From Ignelater luminosus (taxonomy: Eukaryota > Arthropoda > Insecta > Coleoptera > Elateridae): DNA of 64,000 bases. This document shows positions 23,149 to 36,740 of the stretch, one piece after another. Position 1 is the stretch's first letter; each line of letters opens with the position of its first letter. A program made the position numbers and the translations under genes. The notes under the pieces are model-generated. The model was not told the DNA's origin and ran no database searches. It saw nothing but the letters and a program-made list of their open reading frames with translations. The stretch is from contig VTPC01091055.1 of the NCBI GenBank assembly GCA_011009095.1, positions 1 through 64,000 of the forward strand, in the 5' to 3' direction.

Positions 23149-23846
23149 TATATCCACCACCGACGTCATATGGATAGACCGGGCGTACAGCAAGAACTTG
23201 GGTAGTTTGTTTGAAACCAACATACACTCGGCGAGAGGGATGAAAGGTGAGGAGGGGTTTCCCTTTGCAGCAGTGGCGATTCGTTTAATTAAGGAACGCA
23301 ATTTTTAAAATTCCACTTAACGAGCATACAATGTATTATAAGTAATTATTAAGTACAAAGTAGTAAAATAATAACAGTTTCTGTAATAATGTAATTTCAA
23401 ATATAACAAATACTGATAGAAACTTTTTTGTACCGGAATATGCCATTGTACTATATTCTACGTCACTGTTCTCTTAACATGGCGGGAATTACTGTTTATA
23501 ATTGAAGTGCTTACAAATGATATGATCGTGTGGAGGCTATTTTGAATATTCTTTTGCACATGTAACACTCTTTAATCATTTTAAAACTGTTTCCTACAAC
23601 TTAATCGCAAATATAATGCGAAAATAATCCCACAACTTGATCTGATGGAAATCACCACCTGCTGATCGGAATACACGAGAACACTGCATAAAACACCGAT
23701 TGCCACCTCGTAGCCAATCAGAGCAGAAGGAACATAAGGTCGAAATTCATTTGCTGTTTACTTTTTCCCTTTGCCCCTCAAATCATGTTCGCTTCAAACA
23801 CAACTAACGGAAGCCTGGTCTAGCCAATATGACGTCGGTGATATCC
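23149..23846. repeat. Long inverted-repeat element (probable MITE)
   Basis: The left arm (ATATCCACCACCGACGTCATATGGATAGACC) pairs with the right arm (GGTCTAGCCAATATGACGTCGGTGATAT). The pairing continues inward in decayed form for about 100 bp (GTTTGAAACCAACAT at left; ATGTTCGCTTCAAAC at right). The open frames in the left arm are incidental. Confidence 0.6.
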
Positions 23847-25123
23847 ACCGTCGCATCTTATCATTCTTTGCTTTGTAGAAGAATTCCCAATTATTGTCGT
23901 CATTTTATAGCGTAATTGAAGGTATTGACAATATTATTCATTTTGCATTTTACCTATTCTTTCTGTATCCTATCTATGATGTATCTTCACAGAATGTCTT
24001 TGACCACCTTTGACTATTATGTAAGTTAGAGTCCCTAAATGTAAATTGCAAGTTACATTTTCCAGTTATAACAATTTTATGATAACCTGGCACTGCTTGG
24101 CCCACAGCAACAAGTTTCATTCAATTAAATAATAAGGAAAACAAAGTCGATTTATTTTAAATGTCATTTTATTTAAGAAATTTAAATATCAACTTATGAT
24201 CGAATAATAAATGTACTTTTATTGCAAGTATCACTTGAAAAATTTTTCCCAAAAGCTAAAACCTTTTTTTAACCATCCGAGTGGTTCTTAATCCATGCAC
24301 CTATATGTTATACTATACAATATCAAAAACATTCTAAAATACATACATAATTATAAAAACACAATACACCAACAAACACTATTATATAATATTGAAATAA
24401 GTTATACTTGAGATAATTATTATAATACTGTTACTAATCAAAAATTATTTTAAAATGTGGATTAATTAAAAAAAGAAATAGAAGAGATAAAAATTTACAA
24501 GATAAATATTTACTTGCTACTTTACACATTTATTTCTTTTTTTTTTTAAATATTAATAGTAAGCATAATCTTTTAGTATTTATACATCTCAATTAGAAAT
24601 TCATCATAGGCACCTTTACACATAAATGGAAAGATTCGTTAAATTACACATTTTATTTATGTGTAGAGGTGTTTGCTGCTTTTATGGAACATTGAATTTT
24701 AAAATACATTATACACCTGGCAGAAGTATCGCTTAATTTTTATTGCAATAAAACTTACAAATAATTAGAATTCTATGTGAATGAGAAATTTTTTAAGAAT
24801 CGAGACTAAACTACACATTTTTATTAGTATTACTGTTGTTCACTATGTTTCTGTTTCTCCTGTATTCTTTCAATGTTATCTAACTGATTTATGGCACACT
24901 TGATGGTTTGATGATAGATAGTTACCTACTATTGTTTGCTATTTTGCTTTTATGGGCATTTACAGTGATAGAGATACGTTTGCTAATACTTTACTACGGT
25001 TATTACGTTTTTCATTTAGCACTAAAAACTAAAAACTGTTTTATTGTTTATGTTATAATTATTACAAGCTAAACTTAATTTTATTAAAATTAGAATGGTA
25101 ACTAGTGTTAAATAATAATTAAA

Positions 25124-25126
<3 letters not shown>
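23847..25126. other. No recognisable feature
   Basis: AT-rich spacer of 1.3 kb; no gene or clear repeat seen. Confidence 0.35.

Positions 25127-25155
<29 letters not shown>
25127..25155. repeat. (AT)n microsatellite
   Basis: A run of alternating A and T that directly abuts the left end of the palindromic element at 25156. It probably represents the preferred AT target expanded at the insertion site. Confidence 0.9.
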
Positions 25156-26041
25156 CAGGGTGATCATTTTAAAACTTCTCACCTTGAATAACTCTTTAAT
25201 TAGTACAATTATCAAAAATCGCTAAAAGGCGTCGATTTCTTTTTAGAAGGGGACATTTAATAACCTATTCTAATTAGTTGGAAAACTTTCACCCTCTCCC
25301 CCAACCACCCCCACCCCAAAATTTTAAATGGCACTATCCCATGTGTGATATATCATTTTAAAGGGTATGAGATTCTCAATCTTTCACACTAAAGAAAATT
25401 AAAATCGGCCCCGCTGTTCGTGAATTAGAGCCAAAAATGTATTTAATTCAATCAATACGTTTCTGTCTCTAGTTCACGAACGACTGGACTGATTTTAATT
25501 TTCTGTAAAGTAAAAGATTGAAACTTTTATACCCTTTAAAATGATATTTCACACATGAGGTAGTGCCATTTAAAATTTTGGAAAACTTTTACCCTCCCCC
25601 CAACCATACCCATCCCGAAATTTTAAACGGCACTACCCCATGTGTGATATATCATTTTAAAGGGTATAAAACTCTCAATCTTTTACATCAAAGAAAATTA
25701 AAATCGGCCCAGCCGTTCGTGAACTAAAGACAGAAGTGTATTGATTAAATTAAATATATTTCTCTCTCTAGTTCACGAACGGCTGGGCCGATTTTGATTT
25801 CCTTTGATGAACAAGATTGAGAATCTTATACCCTTTAAAATGATATATCACACATGGGGTAGTGCCATTTAAAATTTTGAGGTGGGGATGGTTGGGTGGG
25901 AGGGGGAAACTTTCCCAACTGACTAGAGTAGGTTATTAAATGTCCCCCTTCAAAACAAAATCAAAGCGTTTCAGAGATTTTTGAGAATTGTACTAATTAA
26001 AGAGTTTATTCAAGGTGGGAAGTTTTAAAATGATCACCCTG
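25156..26041. mobile_element. 886-bp MITE made of two tandem palindromes
   Basis: The outer inverted ends are CAGGGTGATCATTTTAAAACTTC and GAAGTTTTAAAATGATCACCCTG, continuing inward about 60 bp with TTTAATTAGTACAATT. It is flanked by TATATA. Inside, a module of about 120 bp (ACTACCCCATGTGTGATATATC, then ATTTTAAAGGGTAT, then CGGCCCAGCCGTTCGTGAAC) occurs four times in alternating orientation. The copies start near 25330 (+), 25455 (-), 25628 (+) and 25765 (-). No coding capacity. Confidence 0.88.
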
Positions 26042-26851
26042 TATATATTTTAAATGCGCTTCTAGAATTATTGTGGAATGATGTAAGACCTTCTGGGTAA
26101 ATTAATAATATTAATTAGTTTTAAATGGGAATATTACGCTTATGCCATTTTGTAGGGTAAACTTAAAAGTCTGACGAGTAGTAAAACAACCTACCACAAG
26201 CTAATAAATGGAAACGATTACTGTTAATCATTTCTGAGAGTGTATAAGACTGCATCTGTCATTCATAAAATTAAAGATTTTGAATATTATTCACTACTTA
26301 TTTTAGTTTGTACTGCCTCCGTATTATTTATTGTAACCTAAAAGTGGATTAATCATGTGTAACCTATAATTAGAGACAAACACGACTGGTATTTACAAAG
26401 ACCTCATCCAAATTGAATCGAACCATTTAGATCGCTATGATAAGACTTTTGAGAATTGTATCAGATTGGTCTAAAGGTGTTTGAAAATTGCATCTGATTG
26501 CAAACTTAGATTATACTATAGTTTGTCTCATTTCAATAATTCTTGTTAAATTTTTGTTGTGTTGGTAACAAGACTTTCTAAACACTAGAATTTTTCATTG
26601 AGAAATGTTGACAATATTGTTATTTGTTTTTATTTAAAATCAGAGTTTAGATTGTCATTCAGAAAAGGTAAATGTTTGCATTTCGCAGAGTTACCTTTTG
26701 TTGTTTGTTTATTATTTGGAATAAAAATTTATTTTTTGTGTTTATTACTTCAATATTAATTGTAATCAAACTGATTTGCACATAAAAACGAATTTACTGC
26801 ATTCTAACCCTATTTTGACATATGACATCCGTTTGACTGAAGATTGAGTGA
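26042..26851. other. No recognisable feature
   Basis: AT-rich spacer, nothing assigned. Confidence 0.35.
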
Positions 26852-27486
26852 GAAATGTGCAGTCTTGTGTTGTATCTAGATACTTACTTAAGTACTTTTA
26901 AAATTTTGTAACTGTATCGGTATCTAGATACATTTTTTTAGGATCTAAGTATCTAAAATGTTCAGGTACTTTTTAAGATACCTACTTCTTTGTTTGTTTT
27001 CTTTCACTTTTCAAATATATTACTTTGTAACTTTTCAACAGAATCTCTGCAGGCTGCCTTCTTACACCCCCAAGAAACAGAACGTCTGATAATACATTTG
27101 AAATTTAATGTTAAAAAAGACAAAATCTATCTGAAATAATATAATTATGTTGTAACAAAAATAGTAATAATAATAATAATTAAATATTTTGGTAAATATT
27201 CGAAATTGTTTGGATTAATTTTTAATTTCTTCCAAATTATTTGGTGCTATCCTTGACAAAAGGACGCAGGTAATTAACCTAAAATTACTAAAAGAATCGC
27301 TCAAGGCTTTTTTGATAAAAGTATCTATGAAAGTATCTAGATCCTTAAACACTAGGATCTGTACCTGTATCTAGGTACTCTCAAAAATTAGTAACTGTAT
27401 CTGGATCTAGAGACATTTTTCAGAATGGATCTGTATCTGTATCTAGATACTGTAAAACATGTATCTGTCACAACACTGGAAATGTG
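26852..27486. mobile_element. 619-bp hAT MITE rich in GTATCTAGATAC
   Basis: The element 26860-27478 is flanked by the exact 8-bp duplication GAAATGTG (26852-26859, 27479-27486). The ends are CAGTCTTGTGTTGTATCTAGATAC at left and TGTATCTGTCACAACACTG at right. Both subterminal zones contain many copies of a (G)TATCTAGATAC-like palindromic word, about five on each side. This is the layout of hAT transposase binding sites. The centre is plain AT-rich sequence. Confidence 0.9.
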
Positions 27487-27535
27487 TAACTAGAAATAGT
27501 GACAGCAACATACATAAGTTTGGAGTATAACAGTG

Positions 27536-27702
27536 CATGCAACCATGGGCGTCCACTCCTATGGGCAAGGAGGGGCGCTTGCCCCCCCTGGATATCAAGA
27601 AATGTTTACGGTTGAATGTGTTGCATGTATTTATATATGGCTTATATTATAAATTTGTTGGTCCCCCCTGGAAATCATCGAGCGGACGCCCATGTATGCA
27701 AC
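27536..27702. mobile_element. 151-bp hAT-like MITE
   Basis: The element 27544-27694 starts CATGGGCGTCC and ends GGACGCCCATG. The near-perfect 8-bp duplication is CATGCAAC / TATGCAAC. Both arms have a GCCCCCCCTGG / GTCCCCCCTGG block. Confidence 0.8.
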
Positions 27703-27910
27703 TAAAACCCTAAACATTTGAAATGGATTGGAATTATAGAAATGAGATAAGGTATAGCTGTTTTCGTTCGTGTCATTGTTTACTAATTAAGAGCCAGATT
27801 TGTTTTCTAAGAATATTTGAGATTTTATTTCAACAAAAAATTGAATGAATATATAAATACCAGGTATTTCTGTTAGAAATTACGAATCTAAGCATTTGAA
27901 AAATCTTTAT
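27703..27910. other. No recognisable feature
   Basis: Short AT-rich spacer. Confidence 0.35.
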
Positions 27911-28105
27911 TTTAATATAATTAATTTGTCAATTTATTTAGCTGCCACAGTCAAAGTGAGGTTAGAAAGTAAGTTGTCAATGTCAAAGAAAGGAGGGTTA
28001 ACTTTGAAAAGAGAGCTTTATGGAGAAAAGCAAAATAAAAATTTTCTATTTCATTGGTTTACTTTATTTTTCAAATAGCATTGAATAAACAAGAGGTTAT
28101 AGAGA
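27911..28105 (+). repeat. Dispersed repeat family C, copy 1
   Basis: The first part (AATTTGTCAATTTATTTAGCTG through AGTTGTCAATGTCAAAGAAAG) is shared with 42320-42425, 50060-50165 and 62540-62605. The second part (TTTATGGAGAAAAGCAAAATAA through AACAAGAGGTTATAG) is shared with 50735-50832. It carries the tandem-like motif GAGGTTAGAAAGTxAGTTGTCAATGTCAAAG. No coding capacity; class unknown. Confidence 0.75.
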
Positions 28106-29821
28106 AAGTTATAATTATTTACAAACCTGTTTGTTATTTTTTTTTGTTTTGTTAAGAATACGATGTTTTTGCGTATAAGCTATGCTTAGGCAATAATATA
28201 TTATTTCAAATTTTTATTATGTACTTTAACTTCTTTAACAATAATGATAATCACTTTTTACCTTTGGAAAAATTTAAAAATTGGTTGTTCATTTTTGTAT
28301 ATTGTGAGAACTTTATTTATCAGACGAATTTTGTCACTGCTGATAATTTTTTGGAAAAATATGAACTTTTTCCCTCAATATATTATGTTTAGTAAACAGA
28401 AACACTTGGATCGTATCTACATAACCTATAAATTAGTAAGAAGCATTTGTTTAAAGTATGTAAGCATTCATTTATGATTGGTAAATATGGATTATGTTCA
28501 AACAGATCATATTCTGATAGTTGTCACGAACGAAAGCAGCTGCTGTTGAAGTTATGGCCCAAATTATGATTCATATCCTTGCTCACAATTGATGCTGCTT
28601 TCACAATTAGGCATTTGGTGGTTTACTTTTGTTACATTGACAATGTAACAAAAAAAAATCAGATTTCACTGAATGGCAAGAGTGAAAGTTTTGTTTTTGT
28701 AGGTTGTTGATACCTCATGTTGCAGTTTTAACAAAGTAATTTAAATATAGCAGATTTACCAACGTACTCAACAAAATGATAAAAAAATATAACCTACGAT
28801 TCATTTTTACCTAACCTCTATCAATGTGAAAAATCTGTCGCATTTCCATGGCTTGCCCTACTGTTTTACAACTTGAAACATATAATAGTTTGCCGATGAA
28901 AATAGTGAAATAAAGATTTTGATAGTTAGGTATGAGATTTCCAGATTCATGTGTATATGCTATATTGCTGTTCAAGATCTTTTTCCGTAAAGGTTGGGCA
29001 TGGAAATTTGACATTTTCATCCTGTATGCAATCTTGACAGTTTAAGTTAATTTTACATTTAGGTTCGAAATGACACCATAATTAAGAAAATAACTAGTTT
29101 GAGGGTGATCACACTGTTGCCATATCGTCAGAGACCATAACAAATGTTATATCCCCAAATTTGAAGATTTACAGCCAGCTATGGTAACGTTGGTTGTAGC
29201 TGATGATCATTCTTTCTCTCACCATTCTGACGCGAAATTTAGCGCCATCTCTTAGTTGATGATTTTCCCCTGCATCCGACATTATCATAAACTAAATACA
29301 TTTCTAATTTAACAACTTGGCCAAACAATATAGCGGCCAACCCTTACGCAAAAAGGTTGCAAACAGCATAATTATTGTATTACTAATAAATGCATAACTC
29401 TATTCTATTAATTATTAATGTTTCGGTAATTGTTCGATATAGCTACCCTTAGGAAAACGATGTTTTGAGAACAAGTATTTGGTATCAGCAAGTAGAGAAT
29501 ACAAACAGAACATAATTAGGAGGCCGGAGGTAGAGACGATTAATCCAATCTTGGTGAAACCGACGAAAAACAAACACGATTTTTAAGCACATCTTAGGTT
29601 ACGTTGCACGATATAAACAATGAAGTTGGCAACTAATTCAGCTGCTGTGCACACTACCAACCACCTACTGCATCATTAACCGCATATGGTTGTCCCCTAA
29701 TCTTGCGAAGGGGCGTAGCAAGGGTGTGGTTAGATTAAAAGGAGTTAAACGTTAATTTTTTTAATAAATTTCATCCCAAGCAGGGGTGTTGCTAGGTTAG
29801 AAGGAGTTAAACGTTAATCTT
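28106..29821. other. No gene; minor repeats
   Basis: AT-rich. A small hairpin (TTACATTGACAATGTAA) lies near 28633. A block of about 30 bp, GGTTAGAxxxAAAGGAGTTAAACGTTAAT, occurs twice (29728-29758 and 29790-29818) just before repeat family B. Confidence 0.4.
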
Positions 29822-30631
29822 AGGTACGTTCGTTTGTTGTTCTTAAAACTCGGAGTGCTCCGCTTGTTGTAAAAGCCGTTCGTTTTTTGGGATCGAGTTA
29901 ACAGAGTGTGCTATTGTAGCGTTCGTTTTTTACAGGACGGAGTGAAAGGTACAAACTCTTAATGCACCGACTAAAAAGGTTGTGCGTTAGGAGTTTATTG
30001 AGGCACAAGCGGAGTTGTCAAATTTGTAAACATCCAACACAATTTCTCCCTCACTTTTTTTTAATGTTGTTTAATTTCTTTACAATAATTTTGAAAATTT
30101 CATACACCCGAATTCATTTGAGTAATAAGTTTATAGACAAATGTGAGAAAAACATGTATAAATAATATGCGGACAAATTTTACTTTAATTTGGCAACCTT
30201 GCCCAGAAGAAACAGAAAATAAAATACCTACTATTATAACCTCAATTTTCAATTGTTACAACTGTGTTAATTAAACAAATATATGTACCTACTTTAGTTT
30301 TGTAACAAAGCAGTCTAATTGGCATTTAAATTAATTAAGATTATTGTTGAGGTTACGTCTGCAACTTTATTTGTTTACGTTCTACGACTCTAAATCATGC
30401 ACCGTTTCATTCTTGTTCACTCCTTGTATCACGTGATCATTCGCGCCGTTCGCAACGCTCCAACTACGTAACAGAAAACCGAACGCAACATTTATTTGTT
30501 TACGTGCTACTCCTCCAGATCATGCACCGTTTCGTTCTTTTATTCCGAGAAACTCTGTTTACTCTCTGTACCACGTGATCATTCGCTCCACTCGCAACGC
30601 TCCAGCTCCTAAACAGAAAACCGAACGTACC
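29822..30631 (+). repeat. Dispersed repeat family B, copy 2 (complete)
   Basis: A fuller copy of the 10240-10815 family. It has inverted ends AGGTACGTTCG (29822) and CGAACGTACCT (30631), flanked by CTT on both sides. The right-terminal block of about 120 bp (CGTTCTACGACTC, CGTTTCGTTCTT, TCACGTGATCATTCGC, ACAGAAAACCGAACG) is present twice in tandem, at 30375-30490 and 30497-30626. No coding capacity. Confidence 0.75.
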
Positions 30632-33336
30632 TCTTAATAAATATAACTAACATAACAACATAAATAATTAATCCTTGTATTGAACTGTTATCAATGCTTT
30701 TATATGCATAGGTTAACCTTTTTATGTCTTGTTCAAACTTACAAAAATGCAAATTGAAAAAGCGAAGCGGCAATGCTGCATTCCACTTGATAGTTGGTCA
30801 TACTGATAACTCAGATACAAAATTAAAATATGGAAATTACAATAAAAACGGGAAGAAATACAATATACTTGGAAAAGAAGATGTGTTACATAAGCAGTTT
30901 ACAAGCAACGGTTGTGTCAAAGAAAAAAAGACAGAAATCAATAAATTAATATGAGTGGAACCAAATAAAAATGTATTTGTATGCCCTGTCTATACAGCAT
31001 TACTCTTACAGTAATTATTATTAAACACCAATATTTCATTTTTTAACATTCCAAATATGAAATAGTCTTTTAGCAAATTATGATAATAACTTGATTTATT
31101 TATTTGTGCATACAAACTAAATATTACAATCTTACATTATTTTGATTGCTTACATAACCTTACATACATCTTCCTTGTTTCTTGTTGACAGATGTTTACA
31201 TTTCCCACGTTATCTTGATAGATACAGCATTGCCGTTTCTTCTTGCTTCGGTAGGCTATTTTGGAGCATGCAGATATTTATTATTTTTACATAAAAAGCT
31301 TTTTCTAATTAATTTAAAAATTGTCTTGATATAATCCTAATTGTTTTAAAGAGAATAATAAGAATGAGAAGTCTTCAATTTACAATAAATTATTATTCTT
31401 TAACTCTTCAAAGCACTTTAAAAATCTCCAGAATGAAAAGAGATTTTCACCTCTGGCAACACCGATTGTAAAATGACATGACATTATGACAATTATACCT
31501 AACCTTAAAACATTTTGTTGTGTTGTAAGTTTTCATCTCCTTTTTTAATTAAAACATCTTGTTATTTAGAAAGAACCAGATTCAATATAAAACACAGGCA
31601 GTGGCAGTATTTATGTAGCAGTGATTTTTAACGGAATTTATTAGTACTTACAATTAATCAATAAACATCACTGTCAAGTGACGGCAAGACTTGAACTTTT
31701 AATTTCTCAAACCTACTTCAGAAACTTCATGCACCAGCAAAATTTTTATTTTGCTATTTTCATTGTTAAACTATACTTTCTCATACTTCCCGAGAACCAT
31801 ACATTCTTTGGATTCACTGTAATCTATAACGTGTGTACCTTCTGAGTAAGTTTTCATAAATGCATTATTTTTTATTGAAACAAAAAGCGAAGGTAAATTA
31901 GTATTTAATAAATTTATATTCACCCCACAATATGGCTATATAAAGATATCATTCAGATTCTCCTACAACAATAATAATAATTTATTTCATATTTTTGTAC
32001 TCAATAATAAAAAAGTCTAACATGAACAGAATTTGTGTAACATGTCTAGTAATTGACATTGTATTTTTAGAAACAAGAAAAAAGCACAAAAAGGAGCCTG
32101 GGATCTGATACAATATTTCCTCTGAATCGTACATAAATAATCAAGAAATAAGTCTACACAGGTCTTTTATATACAGGGTCAATTGATTATAAAAATTTTA
32201 CCTTCTTAATTCTGTTTTTATAGCCCAATATATACACAAAAAATGTTTAAAATTATCAGGACGGTTCTGTTAAATCATCAAAAAAGAATAAAGTTAAATT
32301 AAGTCTTACACACAGCAGGTAGAAAGTTATTTGTATTAAATGCAGAGTATTTGTTGTGTCAAATCTACTTTCACTATTTAACAATTCGTTTATTTTACAG
32401 AAACACAAGAGATTTCGAAAGTGAGAAGTTAATACAAAGAGACTTGTGTTATCTGTAATCCTATTCCAATTCAGTGTTTATTTCTGTAGTGTGTAGTTTT
32501 CATGATACCTAAAAAAAGAAAAGTATGTCAATGTATTTTGTGCATTTATTTCTATGAACATGGACACAGCTAAAAATGGAAATATTCAAAAGCGAGGTTA
32601 GGAGTTAAAAAAATACACAAAACATCAAACATGAAAATCCTAACCTATTTTTGAAAGTTGCTTTAAAAGATGTATGTTGGGTTGCATATACTGTCATTTT
32701 TGTAAATCACTCTGTAAACTAATCAGATGGGGAAGATGTGTAAGATTTAATTTAAATTTATCATAATATTATCTTAATTGCATTTTGCCAAGTTTTTAAA
32801 ATGTGATCATGATTTAAATATTCATTATTTTTACAATAATCCAATACATACAAATGAATGCAATTTAAATTTATTAATCTAAACATGTATAGTATTAATT
32901 TGAATGCTTTCTTTATTCATTTGATATCATAACAATCATTATATTATAAAATAATATGATAGTTTTTTTTTTGAAAAAATAACTTTCTAGCTTTACAGCA
33001 ACACAATAAACCATGATAAATGTTTATTAACAATAAGCGCAAAGCAATTTGTTGCAACACACTCACCATAGCAAAAAATCTGAATTTTGAATTTTTTTGT
33101 TATATTTATAACTTTGTCAAAAATCGCACTTTTTGGTATGGATAGTAAAGAATGTAGAATTGTCTTTGAATAGCTACATAGCTCTCTAATTCATTGGCTT
33201 GAAATGATAAGACACTAATTTTTTATTTACATATTTATACAACTATTCTATGTGTCCTGCATGTCTTATACTTAATGTACATTTTTTGAGTTGATAATCT
33301 AACCTCAAACTACAAAAAGAACTATGTGTATCCTAC

Positions 33337-33367
<31 letters not shown>

Positions 33368-36300
33368 GTACGCCTTGTATAAATTGCAAATAAAAATTAT
33401 GCATCGTACCTCTTTGCTCATTGTACTATTTTTTAACTCATTAAGCAATATTGTCTATTATGTGAAGCTCATCAAGCCAGAATTGACTAATTTTAGAATG
33501 TCTTTAAAAGTTTGGCTACAGATTTCAGTTTCTATTTGGAAATATTTAATAATCATTAATCTAAACCTTTAGGCCAAATTCGTTCTTTATAATCGTAAGA
33601 TACAACCTAGAAAAACGAAAATAAATTTAAGTTTATATACACAACAAAGTAATTTAGAAGAAAATAATAATAAATAAAAGATTTTTTTAAATAAAAATTA
33701 TTGTTGTATCATTTATTATTTACCATCAGTTTGTAGATACCTACCTAATTATAATATGATAAATAACGATATAAAGGATATACTACACCAAACTTACAAG
33801 AAAGTAACTCTGTTTTGTCCATTTGAGGGAGACACTAGGTAATTTGAATTCACTATACGAGTCTTTTGTTAATGTTAAGGTTAACAGAGCTCATGCTCAA
33901 TTAATGACATCATTAAAAGAGATTGTGTTTATTTATAACAAGCTGTGCTTTTTAGACTAATAATGCTTGAATTATTTTGTTTAATAATTACATTGTTTCA
34001 ATAAGTTCCATATTTTTCAGTAGAAGTAGTTATTAATCTTACTGTGTTAGTTTTCATTTTTTTAAAGAATTATTCATTAAAATGAACTGATACAGCAGTT
34101 GCAATCACTTGTATTAGTTGCATTTTATCTAATTTATGTTCCTGGAAAGTATCATGCAGAATGCACTTCAAGTTTTAGTGTAAAATTAAAATATTTGAAA
34201 AGAATAAATAGAGAGGTTAGGTCTCCCTTTTCAAGATAATTTTGTCCCTTGTCACCATTAATTCACGGCCCTATGCAATAATTATCTTAATAATAAGAGT
34301 AAGAATTGAGAGAAATAGTAATTAAAACAGAATACCATCCGGACTTGTAAGTTGATGATCTCTAATTTATTGTAAACTTCTCTTCAAACCAATTAATGTA
34401 ATGATCTTTTCAAAGAATTATTCTTTTTAAAGCATCTTTCTTAGGTGTTACTTTTAAAAATTAAAGAATGCAAGAATAAACTCTACTGGGTTTAAGGAGT
34501 GGCAAGGTATGCAACAATCTTTGGGAATCATTTAATAATAAATAAAGAAACAAATAAGAATTTATAACTAACGAAAATTCTTTTCATTATTTTACACATT
34601 ATTTTTATAGAATTATTAGATTTATTTGCTAAGTACTATAAAAATTTAAAAGAAAACTGGTTAAGTAACACAACCTCAATTTATAAAAAACAGTTTTATC
34701 ACTGATCACAATGGAAAAACACTTAACCAATTATACTAATAAATGCACTAAAACGTTCTTGACAAATTTCAAGCACAATAACTAATCCTACAAAATTACT
34801 TCACAAAAATGAAAAACATGCGTGTAATAACGTAAAACTTTTAAACTCTTTTGGTGTCGTCATACGATAAAAACAAATTTCGTTATGTTATTATAACTTC
34901 AAATTGAAAGAATAACCTCGAGTTTATGGGCTGTAATCGTTGCACTTTGTGAAGATTATTCTAAACATACAATGGAACATCATCAAATATGGTGATTTGT
35001 GAACAAATATATTAAACTTCCATATTTTATTAATAGAAAATTTAATAAGCACGATCGCAAATTGGGCTCAGTAGTAATTCTCTCTCTGATAGAGGCGCTG
35101 TTGTTCGACGTCAAATTTGAGAAATTTAAACGTCACTTTAAGCACAGCAGACCCATTTATAAGTTTGAGGTTATTGAGATTTAAATTCTAGAAAAACGTA
35201 ATCAATAATGCTTTATTGTTGCGTATTAAACGCGTTTTCGGAAATTTAGAATTAACTCGATTTGCACAACCACTACAAAATTACAATTTATAATTGTGAG
35301 AGTGGTTAATATGATGCCGAAGGAATTATAAGAAATACACTTGCTCATACGGTCTGAATTGTGAGGTTATATTTAACGCACTAGATGAATAGATTGTTCT
35401 AAGACTTGCATTAGAGATTATTATAATTAGACATCAGTGAAAAGATATTCATAATTAGTGAGGTTAGGTCACTGAATTATTTTGAGTTTATGTTAACAAT
35501 TTGCTTTAAGTTTTAGGTTAACAGAAGCTACTTTCTTGTAAAAGTTATTTGATATATAAAAACACAGAGATTTTGCTCTTTAAAGAGTATCATATCTTTG
35601 GTTACTAGCTCGAATGCTTCCAATATGAACAACTGTATTAGATATACACATTAATTTGAAATCTTCAAAAGAATTTTTAACTTTCTTCAACATCTAATAA
35701 TGCTATTAAGTTGTTTTGAAAAACAGTTTTTTCACACACATTGAAGTAGATATAGATTTAAATTTATGTATGTCTCACATATGATAGAATTTTTGAATTT
35801 AAACTCAAAAGGGAGAAAAACATGACATTTGTATCTTTTGTAGGTTACCATTACCTTATTTATAACAATAATGTGTTAGGTAGATTAAGTTAAACAAGCA
35901 ATTACCGTAAGAAGGTAGATACCGAGATTAATTTTAATTTCGAAAAATAAGTATAATGAAAAAAATGCACACTCTCAATTAAATCACAAAAAAATCACAT
36001 GTAAACTTAGCTCCTATCAGCACATCATCATTCAATGAATGAAGTATAGTTTCTTATTCAAACAAGAATTATTAATAAAGATGGTTAGGTACACCTACAA
36101 AATGTAGAATCTGAAGCAAAAATAATTGTACTTTCAACTCGGATTATTCTCATTAAAATTAAATAAATACACCAACCACAAATTAAGGACGTATAAGATG
36201 CTGGACAAAATTTGGAGGACTTTTTATCTGTGGCAATAAATAGATTTTCAGATTTTTCCTTTATTCATCTGAATTCCTATATTGCAAATGCAAAAATGTA

Positions 36301-36740
36301 ATTATAAATTTGGACAAAAGATGCATTAAAAGAAGTAGATGATTTTATTGAAATTCAGCTATAATACCATGGTTTTGTCTAATATTGTACGTCCAATACA
36401 TCCTTAAATAATTAACATCTATTTCCATGCAATCAACATATCTGGTTGTATATTTGTGGTACAGGATAATGGTCATTAATAGAGATGGAAATCAATTTTC
36501 CATAATAAACACACACTAACCACCAATTATTTTTGCTCATTCTATATATTTCTACTTAAAAAAAATTAATACAAACAAAACGATTCTATGTACATTTTTT
36601 AAAAAAATAAAGATTGTTTTTTTAAATTTATAAACAATAATCATAAAAGTCTTCCACAAAATTTCCCTAAACCAATTAGTAGTTCGTAAAGAAAAAACAA
36701 AATTACTCGAAATAAATACCTATCCCTAATCATCGCTATT
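30632..36740. other. 6.1-kb gene-poor region
   Basis: Very AT-rich with no recognisable exon on either strand. It contains a (TTA)n microsatellite at 33339-33366 and a possible short MITE end (ATACAGGGTCAATTGATTATAAAA) near 32173. Small open frames at 30724-30954, 33324-33572 and 34999-35184 show no recognisable domain. The stretch just below 36741 is presumably the RN-tre 3' UTR. Confidence 0.45.
33339..33366. repeat. (TTA)n microsatellite
   Basis: About nine tandem TTA/ATT units. Confidence 0.9.

Noticed and set aside
33324-33572. A small protein starting with an isoleucine run
   Set aside because: The isoleucine run is the translated (TTA)n microsatellite.
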